DNA of 40,885 bases from Fidelibacterota bacterium. GTDB taxonomy: Bacteria; Fidelibacterota; UBA8477; JABMPR01. Where the stretch lies: the NCBI GenBank assembly GCA_024278595.1, contig JAJRSW010000052.1, forward strand, positions 1 through 40,885, read 5' to 3'. The notes under the pieces were generated by a model. That model was not told where the DNA came from, did no database searches, and saw only the letters and a list, made by a program, of their open reading frames with translations. This document shows positions 25,777-34,935 of the stretch, piece after piece; positions within the stretch are counted from its first letter, which is position 1; every line of letters starts with the position of its first letter. The position numbers and the translations under genes are program-made.

Positions 25777-26199
25777 ATGCAGGAACATTACGGAATTGCT
25801 TTGGCCTTTGGTGCTGTAGCCTTCCTTCTCATGTACATGGGCTTCATTATTCAAAAGCTGATAGCCCCCAATAATAAAACAGAATTAAAGATGGATACCT
25901 ACGAATGCGGTGAAGAACCGGAAGGGGATGGCTGGTTACAGTTTAACATCCGTTTCTATGTCGTGGCTCTTATTTTTATCATATTTGATATTGAGGTTGT
26001 CTTCCTGTTTCTCTGGGCAGTGGTCTTTAAGGAGCTGGGTTTTCTGACTTTTGTTGAGGTCTTCGTTTTTATGGCCATCCTTATCGTTGGACTGGCCTAT
26101 GCCTGGGTCAAGGGCGACCTGGATTGGGTGAAGATGAAACTTAAATATGGTACAGGTCGTTATTCAGCGGCCAGATTGCATGAAGCGGAGACCAAATAA
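25777..26199 (+). CDS. nuoA: NADH-quinone oxidoreductase subunit A
   Basis: A 140-aa membrane subunit of complex I with three predicted helices. The family signature YECGEEPEGDGWLQFNIRFY and IFDIEVVFLFLWA are unmistakable; the Cys lies in the loop near the quinone entry. The C-terminal tail after the third helix (about 115-140) is polar and basic. A ribosome site is not obvious (AAAGG about 15 bases upstream), so coupling to the small ORF before it is possible. It is the first recognised gene of the nuoABCDHIJKLMN operon and directly abuts nuoB. Confidence 0.96.
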   Translation: MQEHYGIALAFGAVAFLLMYMGFIIQKLIAPNNKTELKMDTYECGEEPEGDGWLQFNIRFYVVALIFIIFDIEVVFLFLWAVVFKELGFLTFVEVFVFMAILIVGLAYAWVKGDLDWVKMKLKYGTGRYSAARLHEAETK

Positions 26200-26697
26200 A
26201 TGGGTGCGCTGAACCATAAATTCAATGAGAACATTCTCATTACCTCCCTGGATAAATTGCTGAACTGGTCCCGTTCCGGTTCGGAGTGGTACTTCCAATT
26301 TGGATTGGCCTGCTGTGCCATTGAGATGATGTCGGCTGCCGCGGCTCGCCATGATCTGGAGCGTTTTGGCGCCATGCCGCGTTCATCGCCTCGTCAGGCG
26401 GATGTGATGATCGTCGCCGGTACGGTTACTCTGAAGATGGCTACCCGGGTCAAGCGCCTGTATGAACAGATGGCTGAACCCAAGTATGTGATCTCCATGG
26501 GTTCCTGTGCCAATTCTGGCGGTCCCTACTGGCAACACGGCTACCATGTGTTGAAGGGCGTTGACCAGATCATTCCGGTTGATATATATATCCCGGGCTG
26601 CCCGCCGCGTCCCGAAGCGCTCATTGAAGGCTTGCTGCATCTGCAAAAGAAGATGCGTGAAGAATCAGTTTTAGCTAAGAAAGAGGGCGTATCGTGA
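26200..26697 (+). CDS. nuoB: NADH-quinone oxidoreductase subunit B (N2 cluster)
   Basis: A 165-aa peripheral-arm subunit that holds the terminal Fe-S cluster N2, which reduces quinone. The ligands are the adjacent Cys38-Cys39 (LACCAIEMM), Cys103 (GSCANSGG) and Cys134 ([10 protein letters not shown]). The basic stretch [16 protein letters not shown] is conserved. The ATG follows the nuoA stop with no gap and its end overlaps the nuoC start by 4 bases. Nothing unusual is seen. Confidence 0.97.
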   Translation: MGALNHKFNENILITSLDKLLNWSRSGSEWYFQFGLACCAIEMMSAAAARHDLERFGAMPRSSPRQADVMIVAGTVTLKMATRVKRLYEQMAEPKYVISMGSCANSGGPYWQHGYHVLKGVDQIIPVDIYIPGCPPRPEALIEGLLHLQKKMREESVLAKKEGVS

Positions 26698-27182
26698 CCG
26701 AGCAAGAAATTTACGCCAAACTAGCGAGCCATTTCGGAGCCAAGGTCATGGCCTTTGTTGAAGAAGAGACCCTCAATCCCACCGTCATTGTGGAAGCCGA
26801 GGGAATCACAGATGTGTGCAATTATCTAAAAGACACGGAAGTCCTTCAGTTTGATTCACTGATGAATCTGGCTGGTCATGATCCTGATGGAGAATCTGAT
26901 CTCAGCGTGATCTATCATCTCTATTCAACCCAACTGGATCACTACATCACGCTCAAGGTTTTTGTGGTCCGAGAGCATGGCCAGGTGGGTAGTGTAGCCA
27001 ACATCTATCGGACTGCCGACTGGCATGAACGTGAGGCCTATGATCTCTACGGGATCACCTTTGATGGTCATCCCGACTTGAAGCGGATCCTGCTGGAAGA
27101 AGACTGGGAAGGGCATCCCCTGAAAAAAGATTATGTAGCCGCAGAATTCTACCGCGGTATGCGGATAGAGAAGGTGAAATAA
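26694..27182 (+). CDS. nuoC: NADH-quinone oxidoreductase subunit C
   Basis: A 162-aa peripheral-arm subunit without cofactors that packs against NuoD. Typical motifs are [20 protein letters not shown] and the C-terminal [15 protein letters not shown]. It is the separate form, not fused to NuoD. The start is GTG 26694, overlapping the nuoB stop (GTGA), with GAGGGC about 5 bases upstream. Its TAA shares one base with the nuoD ATG. Confidence 0.96.
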   Translation: MTEQEIYAKLASHFGAKVMAFVEEETLNPTVIVEAEGITDVCNYLKDTEVLQFDSLMNLAGHDPDGESDLSVIYHLYSTQLDHYITLKVFVVREHGQVGSVANIYRTADWHEREAYDLYGITFDGHPDLKRILLEEDWEGHPLKKDYVAAEFYRGMRIEKVK

Positions 27183-28303
27183 TGAGCCGCTTGCATGCCG
27201 AGGAAATGGTCCTGAATATGGGACCCCAGCATCCAAGTACCCATGGGGTGCTGCGTCTTAAGTTACGAACAGATGGTGAGATCGTATCCCATATCGAGCC
27301 GGTAATCGGTTATCTACACCGTTCTTTTGAAAAACATGCTGAAAATCTTGAATACCAGATGGTGACGCCCTTTTGTGGTCGGTGCGATTATCTGGCAGCC
27401 ATGGGCAGTGAACATGGCTATGCCATGGCCGTGGAAAAAATGATGGGTATTGAACTGCCTGAGCGAGTGGAATATCTCCGGGTCATCTTTGCCGAACTCC
27501 AGCGGATCGCCAGCCATCTGGTTGCCGTGGGAACTTTCGGGCTGGATGTGGGTGCCATCACCCCCTTTATCTATTGTTTCCGCGAACGGGAATTGATCCT
27601 GGATCTGTTTGAGATGGCTTCCGGAGCCCGCTTACTGTATAATTATATCTGGATCGGTGGTCTGGCTCATGATGTACCACCTGGATTCGTGGAAAAAACC
27701 TATGAGTTCCTGGATAACTTTGAGACCCGGGTGGCTGAATACAATCAGATTCTCACCGGGAACAAGATTTTCATTGAACGCGCTGCGGATATTGGGGTCA
27801 TGACTCCTGAGGTGGCCATCAATTACGGAGTAACCGGTCCCAGCTTAAGAGCTTCCGGTGTCAATATTGATCTTCGCCGGACCCAGCCCTATTCTATCTA
27901 TGATCGATTTGAGTTTGATGTTCCTCTGGGTGAAGGTACTCAGGGGACCATTGGAGATAGTTGGGATCGTTACTATGTCCGGGTACGGGAGATGGAAGAG
28001 AGTGCCAGGATCATTCGGCAGGCTCTGGACCAGCTGCCTGTGGAAGGTGATGTTAAATCAGCAATCCCGCGTCGTATTCGGCCACCTAAGGGTGAGATTT
28101 ACTTTCGTAGTGAGAATGCCCGGGGAGAATTGGGCTACTACATTGTGAGTAATGGCAAGAATGTACCCCTGCGGGTCAAAATGCGTTCACCAGCATTTTC
28201 CAACCTTAGTGTTATTAACGAAATTGGCCAGGGCTTTATGATCTCAGATGTTATTGCGATCCTCGGTAGTCTGGACATTGTACTAGGGGAGATCGATCGC
28301 TAA
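27182..28303 (+). CDS. nuoD: NADH-quinone oxidoreductase subunit D (quinone site)
   Basis: A 373-aa subunit that forms the quinone pocket together with NuoB and is related to the NiFe-hydrogenase large subunit. Signatures are MGPQHPSTHGVLRL near residue 12 (the His loop of the quinone site), EPVIGYLHRSFEK, RIASHLVAVGTFGLDVGA and a C-terminus ending LGEIDR. Its length is normal for the unfused type. AAGGTGA lies about 5 bases before the ATG, which overlaps the nuoC stop by one base. The nuoH ATG follows immediately after the stop. Confidence 0.97.
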   Translation: MSRLHAEEMVLNMGPQHPSTHGVLRLKLRTDGEIVSHIEPVIGYLHRSFEKHAENLEYQMVTPFCGRCDYLAAMGSEHGYAMAVEKMMGIELPERVEYLRVIFAELQRIASHLVAVGTFGLDVGAITPFIYCFRERELILDLFEMASGARLLYNYIWIGGLAHDVPPGFVEKTYEFLDNFETRVAEYNQILTGNKIFIERAADIGVMTPEVAINYGVTGPSLRASGVNIDLRRTQPYSIYDRFEFDVPLGEGTQGTIGDSWDRYYVRVREMEESARIIRQALDQLPVEGDVKSAIPRRIRPPKGEIYFRSENARGELGYYIVSNGKNVPLRVKMRSPAFSNLSVINEIGQGFMISDVIAILGSLDIVLGEIDR

Positions 28304-29551
28304 ATGATACAATCACTTGCAAACTGGATTTTGTCTTTTGACATTTTAGCAGGGCTGGGAAATCCCATCGCCTGGGGTCTGTCTTTATTCATCGTTTCAG
28401 CACTGATCTTTGTATTTGTGGCTGTTAACGCCATCGTTTTGGTTTATATCGAGCGTAAGGTTTCCGCCTTCATGCAAGTCCGGCTAGGACCCATGCGGGT
28501 GGGAAAGTTTGGCTCGCTACAGACGGTTGCTGATGCATTGAAGCTGCTGCAAAAAGAGGATATCATCCCCAGGTCTGCGGATAAGATCCTGTTCCTCATC
28601 GGCCCCTGGGTGATCCTGGTGGCTTCTGTGGTTACCTTTGCCGCCATCCCATTCTCTGATACACTGCTGGCGGCCGATATGAGCATTGGACTCTTCTACG
28701 TGGTCTCTATCTCATCCATTGTGGTGTTGGGAATTGTCATGGCCGGTTGGGCTTCCAATAATAAATGGTCACTCTATGGTGCCATGCGATCAGCAGCACA
28801 GATCATTTCCTATGAGATCCCCGTGGGTATCACGCTCATCGCAGTGGTAGCCGTTGTGGGAAGTTTGAACCTGCAAACTATTGTACAGGCGCAGGGTGGG
28901 ACCGGTAACCTGTTCTATTGGATCCCATTACCGTTGCCTAATTGGTTTATTTTTCATAGCCCCTTTCTATTTTTAGCAGCTTTTATTTATCTAATTGGCG
29001 CTACGGCTGAGATCAATCGTACCCCCTTTGATATCCCAGAATCAGAATCAGAACTGGTGGCCGGTTTCATGACCGAGTTTTCCGGTCTACGCTGGGCCTT
29101 GTTCTTTCTGTCTGAATACGCCAATGCCACCTTGGTTGCTTTTCTGGTTGCCATCATTTTTCTGGGTGGCTGGCAGAGTCCCTTTTCGAATTACGCAGGT
29201 GCTCAGATCGGCTTCTCCATCCTGACCTTGCTGGCCGTTATGTGGACTCTGTTTGTAAAAGCAAAAACCCAGCGCTTATCCTTTTATCCACTTGGCCTGA
29301 GTCTGATGATCACTATTGCTGCCTGGCTGTTTCCCGGCTTTGCTATCTGGTTAGCCTCACCCGGCCTATTCTGGATGCTGATAAAGGTGGGATCGGTCAT
29401 CTTTTTACTGATGTGGTTCCGCTGGACCTTCCCCCGCTTACGGGTTGATCAACTCATGTATGTGAGTTGGAAAGTTATCCTGCCCATATCACTATTTAAC
29501 CTGATGGGTGTCGCTGTGTGGATGTGGTTAACAGGCGAAATCCATTTTTAG
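28304..29551 (+). CDS. nuoH: NADH-quinone oxidoreductase subunit H, with an extra C-terminal-half segment
   Basis: A 415-aa membrane subunit that forms the quinone channel and the joint between the two arms. Conserved pieces include YIERKVSAFMQVRLGPMRVG, IINRTPFDIPE-type text at 237-246 (EINRTPFDIPESESELVAG) and RLRVDQLMYVSWKVILP near the end. Most NuoH proteins have about 320-350 residues. The excess lies mainly between GGWQSP (288-293) and LIKVGSVIFLLMWFRWT (359-375), where about 60 residues encode roughly two added hydrophobic segments. The ATG directly follows the nuoD stop; GGGGAGA lies about 12 bases upstream. Confidence 0.95.
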   Translation: MIQSLANWILSFDILAGLGNPIAWGLSLFIVSALIFVFVAVNAIVLVYIERKVSAFMQVRLGPMRVGKFGSLQTVADALKLLQKEDIIPRSADKILFLIGPWVILVASVVTFAAIPFSDTLLAADMSIGLFYVVSISSIVVLGIVMAGWASNNKWSLYGAMRSAAQIISYEIPVGITLIAVVAVVGSLNLQTIVQAQGGTGNLFYWIPLPLPNWFIFHSPFLFLAAFIYLIGATAEINRTPFDIPESESELVAGFMTEFSGLRWALFFLSEYANATLVAFLVAIIFLGGWQSPFSNYAGAQIGFSILTLLAVMWTLFVKAKTQRLSFYPLGLSLMITIAAWLFPGFAIWLASPGLFWMLIKVGSVIFLLMWFRWTFPRLRVDQLMYVSWKVILPISLFNLMGVAVWMWLTGEIHF

Positions 29552-29559
29552 GATGATAT

Positions 29560-30483
29560 ATGAGCTATTTTAGTAATATCACTAATGCCGTTGGCACTTT
29601 GATCGAAGGCATGAAGGTGACCATGGGTTATTTCGTTCGTCCCCGTGAACATGTCACGCTGCAATATCCGGATGAGGTCTGGCCCATCCCCACCCGAAAT
29701 ATTGGGGTTGGGGAACTGGATGCCTACAATACCATCCGCTCAAAATTGGTTGTTGATATAGATGATTGTATTGGCTGCAAGGCCTGTGAAAGAGCCTGTC
29801 CGGTAAACTGTATCCATATTGATACCTATAAGGGTGGACCGGATGAAGATCTGGGGACCACCAGCAATGGTACCAAGATCAAATTATTGACAGCCAGCTT
29901 TATCATTGACATGAGCGAGTGCATGTTCTGTGACCTGTGTACGCCACCTTGTCCTGAAGATTGTATCACCATGACTCCTGATTATCAGTTTATCAGCAAT
30001 GATAACTTGAAGATGGACGTTACACCTGAACAGCGTTGGCGTGATCGGAATCTTTTGATCTATCAGTTTTCCAAAGTTTCTGAAACAGAACGTCAACAGC
30101 GTAAGGCTCAAGCTGAGGCAATCGCCAAGGCCAAAGCGGAAGCGCTGGCGCTGAAAAAGGCAGAAGCTCTGAAGGCTGCCGAAGATAAGGCTGCCCTGGC
30201 TGCAGCGGAAGAAGCGGTCACCGCTAAGTTAGATCCAACAAGCGCTGAAACGGTCTCTGCAAGCGAATCTGTGTCAACTGACATCAACTCTACGGGATCA
30301 GAGGTTAAAGTGGATATCCCCATCGCATCGGTTACGCTGGCTGAGACTCCTGTGCCAGCGGCAGAACCGGTGGCAAATACCCCGGAACCTGAAACACCTG
30401 TAGCACCAGGTGATGATATTTCAACACCTGATTCTTCAGAAAATTTAGAAGATCCTACTACGAAGGAGAGTGAGAATGGCTGA
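29560..30483 (+). CDS. nuoI: NADH-quinone oxidoreductase subunit I with a long low-complexity C-terminal tail
   Basis: The first about 170 residues are an ordinary NuoI with two 4Fe-4S sites: Cys70/73/76/80 (CIGCKACERACP) and Cys121/124/127/131 (CMFCDLCTPPCP). They pass electrons toward NuoB. The protein then runs on to residue 307. Residues about 174-222 are an Ala/Lys/Glu-rich stretch expected to be a charged helix or coiled coil, and 223-307 are Ser/Thr/Pro/Glu-rich and probably disordered. NuoI is normally 150-180 aa. The reading frame stays open to the nuoJ overlap, so the tail is not a simple annotation error. AGGATGA precedes the ATG. Confidence 0.94.
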   Translation: MSYFSNITNAVGTLIEGMKVTMGYFVRPREHVTLQYPDEVWPIPTRNIGVGELDAYNTIRSKLVVDIDDCIGCKACERACPVNCIHIDTYKGGPDEDLGTTSNGTKIKLLTASFIIDMSECMFCDLCTPPCPEDCITMTPDYQFISNDNLKMDVTPEQRWRDRNLLIYQFSKVSETERQQRKAQAEAIAKAKAEALALKKAEALKAAEDKAALAAAEEAVTAKLDPTSAETVSASESVSTDINSTGSEVKVDIPIASVTLAETPVPAAEPVANTPEPETPVAPGDDISTPDSSENLEDPTTKESENG

Positions 30484-30967
30484 TTTCATTTTCTGGATAA
30501 TCTGGGCGCTGATCGTAGCATCGGCCGCTCTGGTTGCATTCGGAAATAACCTGATTCATTCGGTATTCGCCCTCATGGGAACCTTTCTGGGGGTAGCCGG
30601 AATCTATATATTTCTCAACGCTGACTTTTTAGCGGTCACCCAGATCGTTGTGTATGTCGGAGGTATTCTGGTTCTGCTGGTTTTCGGGATCATGCTCACC
30701 AATAAGATCAGTTCGGCACAGATCTCTCAGAGCTCAGTCCAAAAATGGTTGGGGCTGATCGTGGTACTGGGTGTTTTGACCATTATCCTCACAGCAGTCC
30801 TGCCCCATGATTGGGTCGGGAGCATCACTCCCATGGCTTTTAACGAGACCGTTGCCGGGATCGGCAAGCTGTTGTTTACCGAATACCTGATCTTGTTTGA
30901 GATAGCCTCCGTGCTCCTCTTGGGTGCTTTAATAGGCGCAGCAACCCTGGCAAGAAAGGAACTGTGA
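30476..30967 (+). CDS. nuoJ: NADH-quinone oxidoreductase subunit J
   Basis: A membrane subunit of 163 aa from this start with five hydrophobic helices. The conserved third-helix region ADFLAVTQIVVYVGGILVL contains the residues linked to the pi-bulge in complex I. I chose ATG 30476 because GGAG (30465-30468) is 7 bases upstream; GTG 30470 would overlap that site. The start overlaps the nuoI stop by 8 bases. The stop overlaps the nuoK ATG by one base. Confidence 0.94.
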   Translation: MADFIFWIIWALIVASAALVAFGNNLIHSVFALMGTFLGVAGIYIFLNADFLAVTQIVVYVGGILVLLVFGIMLTNKISSAQISQSSVQKWLGLIVVLGVLTIILTAVLPHDWVGSITPMAFNETVAGIGKLLFTEYLILFEIASVLLLGALIGAATLARKEL

Positions 30968-31272
30968 TGGATCAGCTAAATTCATATCTCATCTTAAGTG
31001 CTATCCTGTTCAGCCTTGGTTTGTATACAGTGGTGACCCGCCGGAATGCAGTAGCCATCCTCATGGGCGTGGAACTCATTTTGAATGCTGCCAATATCAA
31101 TTTTGTCGCATTCTCAAAGTTCGTGACCCATAGCCTCGATGGTCATTTGATCTCGGTCTTCATCATTATGTTGGCGGCGGCTGAAGCCGCAGTGGCCCTG
31201 GCAATTGTCCTGAACCTTTATAACGATCGCAGGCACATCAATGTTGATGAAGCCAACGCCCTTAAACAGTAG
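30967..31272 (+). CDS. nuoK: NADH-quinone oxidoreductase subunit K
   Basis: A 101-aa three-helix membrane subunit. The motif GVELILNAANINFVAF carries the conserved membrane Glu used in proton transfer, and the last helix has AAAEAAVALAIVLNLY with the second Glu. I chose ATG 30967 with AAGGA about 6 bases upstream; GTG 30964 would add one residue. Its start overlaps the nuoJ stop by one base, and nuoL begins 11 bases after its end. Confidence 0.95.
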   Translation: MDQLNSYLILSAILFSLGLYTVVTRRNAVAILMGVELILNAANINFVAFSKFVTHSLDGHLISVFIIMLAAAEAAVALAIVLNLYNDRRHINVDEANALKQ

Positions 31273-31283
31273 GTGCAGCTGAT

Positions 31284-33386
31284 ATGATTAAACTAGCACT
31301 ATTTATCCTGTTCCTCCCTTTGCTTTCTTTTGTTCTGCAGATCTTTTTCGGCAGACGTTTTGAAGAGAAGAAAGGGGAATGGGTCTCAGTTGGAATTCAA
31401 TTCAGCACCTTGATCATGTCGCTGGTGATGTTGGTCATGATGTTATCCCGCAGTGATCCTGATTTTAGTCTCGAATTGCATCAGAGCTGGCTGGACCTGG
31501 GGCTGTTCAAGATCGATCTGGGGATCTACATCGACAATATCACTGTGATCATGCTCAATGTGGTGGCCATTATTTCAGCATTGGTCCATCTCTATTCAAC
31601 AGCCTATATGGCTGGGGATGTCCGGTACTCAAGATATTTTGGATTTCTGGGAATTTTCACTTTTTCCATGAACGGTATTGTTCTGGCCAACAGTCTTTTC
31701 ATGATCTACATCTTTTGGGAATTGGTGGGGCTCTCATCCTATCTGCTCATTGGACATTGGTGGGAGAAAGATTCTGCAGCCAATGCTGGCAAGAAGGCAT
31801 TTATCACCAATCGTATTGGTGATATCGGGATGTTCACAGGGATGCTCATCATCGCTACGGTGCTGGGCACCTTTAACTTCCAACTCATTGGCGAACGAAT
31901 CCATGATGGCATGTGGGCCGCTAACGCCGGCATGCTCTTTGGTGGCATCGAGCCCCACAAATTACTGACCATTGCCGGTGTGCTGGTATTTATGGGCGCA
32001 GTGGGTAAATCTGCTCAATTCCCGCTCCATGTCTGGTTGCCTGATGCCATGGAAGGCCCTACTCCGGTTTCCGCATTGATCCATGCTGCCACCATGGTTG
32101 CTGCAGGTGTCTACCTCACAGTCCGGATTTTTCCGTTCCTCACAGCCGATGCCATGGCAACAATCGCTTTTATAGGTGGGTTTACGGCCATTTATGCTGC
32201 CACCATTGCCATCACCCAAAATGACATTAAAAAGGTTTTAGCTTACTCAACGGTAAGTCAACTTGGGTATATGATCATGGCTTTGGGAACGGGTGCTTAT
32301 GTCGCTGGTTTCTTCCATCTCGTGACCCATGCCATGTTCAAGGGTGCTCTATTTCTGGCGTCTGGTTCAGTAATCCACGCCATGCACCACAGTCTGCATA
32401 AACTTAAGGATCATGAAACAGATCCACAGGATATGCGCAACATGGGTGGGTTAAGATCCAAAATGCCCATCACTTTTGGTGTGTTCATGGTAACGACAGC
32501 CGCTATTTCTGGAATTCCACTCTTCTCTGGGTTCTTGAGTAAAGATGCTATTCTGGCCGGGACCTGGGCGTATGCTGCCAATGTTCATGATGGTTGGCTG
32601 GCTCATCTGCATCTGGCCTGGATTCTCCCGGTCTTTGGCTTTGGCGCCGCAGCTATTACTGCATTTTACATGTTCCGATTGATCTTTATGACTTTCTATG
32701 GGGAAGCAAAAAAACCTCAGATCTTTAAACATATAAAAGAATCTCCCAAGGCCATGACCGTCCCGCTGGTCGTTCTGGCAGTCATGTCACTATTTATTGT
32801 GTTTACCCTGCCATCTGTAAACCCGATCTCAGATCATGGTTGGTTCACGACTGTGGTGCAAGCACCTGAGAGTGCCGTTACCACAGGAGCTGCCTTCGAT
32901 CTGGAAAATTTTGAACATGGCCTGCATGCAGCACATGTCCCTGCCATGGTCACGTCTATAATTGTGGCTGGATTGGGGATCCTGTTGGCGGTTCTGGTGT
33001 ATCTACTTGGAAAAATATCAGCTGATAATTTAGCTGCAAAACTGGGAGCCCTTTACCGCGGCTCTTATAATAAATGGTACATGGATGAATTCTATATCAA
33101 CGGGATCATTCGACCCTTCCTGAAAGGCTGTGAGGCACTGGGACGGTTTGATCTCGATTTTTATGATCATTATCTGATCAATGGCTGGGGTCGTAATGTG
33201 AAACGGACTTCAAAAGGGGTTGGCCTGGCTGATGATTTGATCGTGGATGGCGCCGTGAATTTCTCAGGTATCGTTTTTCAATGGTTGGGCTGGACATTGA
33301 AGTTCATTCAAACCGGTAAAATTCAAAATTATCTTATTTTTGTACTGATCGGCGCAACGCTACTGTTTGTCGTCAATGTATTCTAG
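31284..33386 (+). CDS. nuoL: NADH-quinone oxidoreductase subunit L (antiporter-like)
   Basis: A 700-aa antiporter-like proton-pumping subunit, somewhat longer than the usual 610-660 aa. The Mrp/NuoL core is clear: FWELVGLSSYLLIGHWWE carries the key Glu, then FPLHVWLPDAMEGPTPVSAL with conserved Pro and Lys/His neighbours, and IKKVLAYSTVSQLGYM. The C-terminal part (about 560-700) should include the long lateral helix and the final anchor helix. AGGTG lies about 8 bases before the ATG. It is the distal membrane-arm subunit. Confidence 0.96.
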   Translation: MIKLALFILFLPLLSFVLQIFFGRRFEEKKGEWVSVGIQFSTLIMSLVMLVMMLSRSDPDFSLELHQSWLDLGLFKIDLGIYIDNITVIMLNVVAIISALVHLYSTAYMAGDVRYSRYFGFLGIFTFSMNGIVLANSLFMIYIFWELVGLSSYLLIGHWWEKDSAANAGKKAFITNRIGDIGMFTGMLIIATVLGTFNFQLIGERIHDGMWAANAGMLFGGIEPHKLLTIAGVLVFMGAVGKSAQFPLHVWLPDAMEGPTPVSALIHAATMVAAGVYLTVRIFPFLTADAMATIAFIGGFTAIYAATIAITQNDIKKVLAYSTVSQLGYMIMALGTGAYVAGFFHLVTHAMFKGALFLASGSVIHAMHHSLHKLKDHETDPQDMRNMGGLRSKMPITFGVFMVTTAAISGIPLFSGFLSKDAILAGTWAYAANVHDGWLAHLHLAWILPVFGFGAAAITAFYMFRLIFMTFYGEAKKPQIFKHIKESPKAMTVPLVVLAVMSLFIVFTLPSVNPISDHGWFTTVVQAPESAVTTGAAFDLENFEHGLHAAHVPAMVTSIIVAGLGILLAVLVYLLGKISADNLAAKLGALYRGSYNKWYMDEFYINGIIRPFLKGCEALGRFDLDFYDHYLINGWGRNVKRTSKGVGLADDLIVDGAVNFSGIVFQWLGWTLKFIQTGKIQNYLIFVLIGATLLFVVNVF

Positions 33387-33409
33387 GACTGAAGGAGTCG
33401 AGTAACGTT

Positions 33410-34918
33410 ATGGAAAATCATCTACTTAGCATTGTAACCTTCCTGCCCATTTTTGGTGCAGTGGTCATTGCATTGGTCCCCAGAGAAAAATTGAACTGGA
33501 TCCGTTGGGGTGCTGCCGGTATAACCGGTCTTCAGTTGATCCTGGCGATATGGATCCTCAAGGTCTTCAATTTCTCAACTCCAGACGTCCAGTTGGTGGA
33601 ACACTACGCCTGGATCCCTGATTTTAATATTGAGTATTTCATGGGGCTCGATGGCCTCAGTGCTCCCATGGTATTATTGACGGCTCTACTCAGTTTTCTG
33701 GCGGTGTTTACCTCCTGGAATATTGAAAAAGCTCAAAAGGGCTACTTTGCCTTATTTCTGCTCCTTGATGCAGGCATGATGGGCGTGTTCGTATCGCTGG
33801 ACTTCTTCCTGTTCTATATTTTTTGGGAAGTCATGCTCCTGCCCATGTATTTCCTCATTGGTATCTGGGGTGGACCACAGCGTGAATATGCTGCCATCAA
33901 ATTTTTCTTATATACTCTTTTTGGATCAGTTCTGCTATTACTGGGAATGCTGGCCCTCTACTTTATTGCTGAGCCACACACCTTTAACATGCTGATCCTG
34001 GCCGAGCAATCCTCCCAATTTGGCAAGGGAATGCTACTGGGGATGAACGCCGGGAAGGTGATATTCATGCTACTATTTGTCGGGTTTGCAATCAAAGTAC
34101 CCATCTTTCCATTCCACACCTGGTTGCCCCTGGCTCACGTAGAAGCTCCCACTGCGATCTCAGTGATCCTAGCCGGAGTGCTGCTGAAAATGGGCACTTA
34201 CGGATTTTTGCGGATCAGTTTCCCGATCCTAAAGGAGGCTGCGATATGGTTTGCACTACCCCTGGCAATCCTGGGGTTGATCAATGTGATCTATGGGGCC
34301 ATGGCGGCCCTGGCCCAACGCGATCTAAAGAAAATGGTCGCCTACTCATCGGTTTCGCACATGGGTTTTGTGCTGTTGGGTATGGCTGCGCTGACCCCTG
34401 CAGGAATGAGCGGAGCCGTTTTCCAAATGTTTAACCATGGTACGATCTCAGCCATGCTCTTTATGCTGGTTGGTGTGCTTTATGATCGGGCTCACCATCG
34501 TGATATCGAAGGTTTTGGCGGGATAGCCAAAGTGGTTCCCATCTATGCCGGGGTTACAGCACTGGCTTTCTTCGCTGGTTTGGGATTACCGGGATTCTCT
34601 GGTTTTATCTCAGAAGCGCTCTGCTTTATTGGCGCCTTTCCAGTATTTACCTGGATCACCATATTGGCCACCTTGGGGATCGTGCTCAATGCAGCCTATT
34701 TTCTGTGGGCTTACCAACGCATTTTTATGGGTGAATTGAATAGTAAATATGAAAAACTGGAAGAGATCAATAATCGTGAACTCTTCGCCCTGATCCCGCT
34801 TGCCGTTATCACCTTTTTTCTGGGTGTCTATCCCACACCGATGCTGAACCTGATAAGCAGTTCATTGAATCAGCTGGTTGAGGTTGTCAAGAGTGCCGGA
34901 ATGGTTGCTGGACTGTAA
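33410..34918 (+). CDS. nuoM: NADH-quinone oxidoreductase subunit M (antiporter-like)
   Basis: A 502-aa polytopic subunit homologous to NuoL and NuoN. Characteristic text includes FWEVMLLPMYFLIGIWGG with the conserved Glu, PIFPFHTWLPLAHVEAPTA and LKKMVAYSSVSHMGFVLLG. Its length is normal. AAGGAG lies about 11 bases before the ATG, 23 bases after nuoL. No deviation from the family is visible. Confidence 0.96.
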   Translation: MENHLLSIVTFLPIFGAVVIALVPREKLNWIRWGAAGITGLQLILAIWILKVFNFSTPDVQLVEHYAWIPDFNIEYFMGLDGLSAPMVLLTALLSFLAVFTSWNIEKAQKGYFALFLLLDAGMMGVFVSLDFFLFYIFWEVMLLPMYFLIGIWGGPQREYAAIKFFLYTLFGSVLLLLGMLALYFIAEPHTFNMLILAEQSSQFGKGMLLGMNAGKVIFMLLFVGFAIKVPIFPFHTWLPLAHVEAPTAISVILAGVLLKMGTYGFLRISFPILKEAAIWFALPLAILGLINVIYGAMAALAQRDLKKMVAYSSVSHMGFVLLGMAALTPAGMSGAVFQMFNHGTISAMLFMLVGVLYDRAHHRDIEGFGGIAKVVPIYAGVTALAFFAGLGLPGFSGFISEALCFIGAFPVFTWITILATLGIVLNAAYFLWAYQRIFMGELNSKYEKLEEINNRELFALIPLAVITFFLGVYPTPMLNLISSSLNQLVEVVKSAGMVAGL

Positions 34919-34935
34919 TCGAATAGGATATTCTT

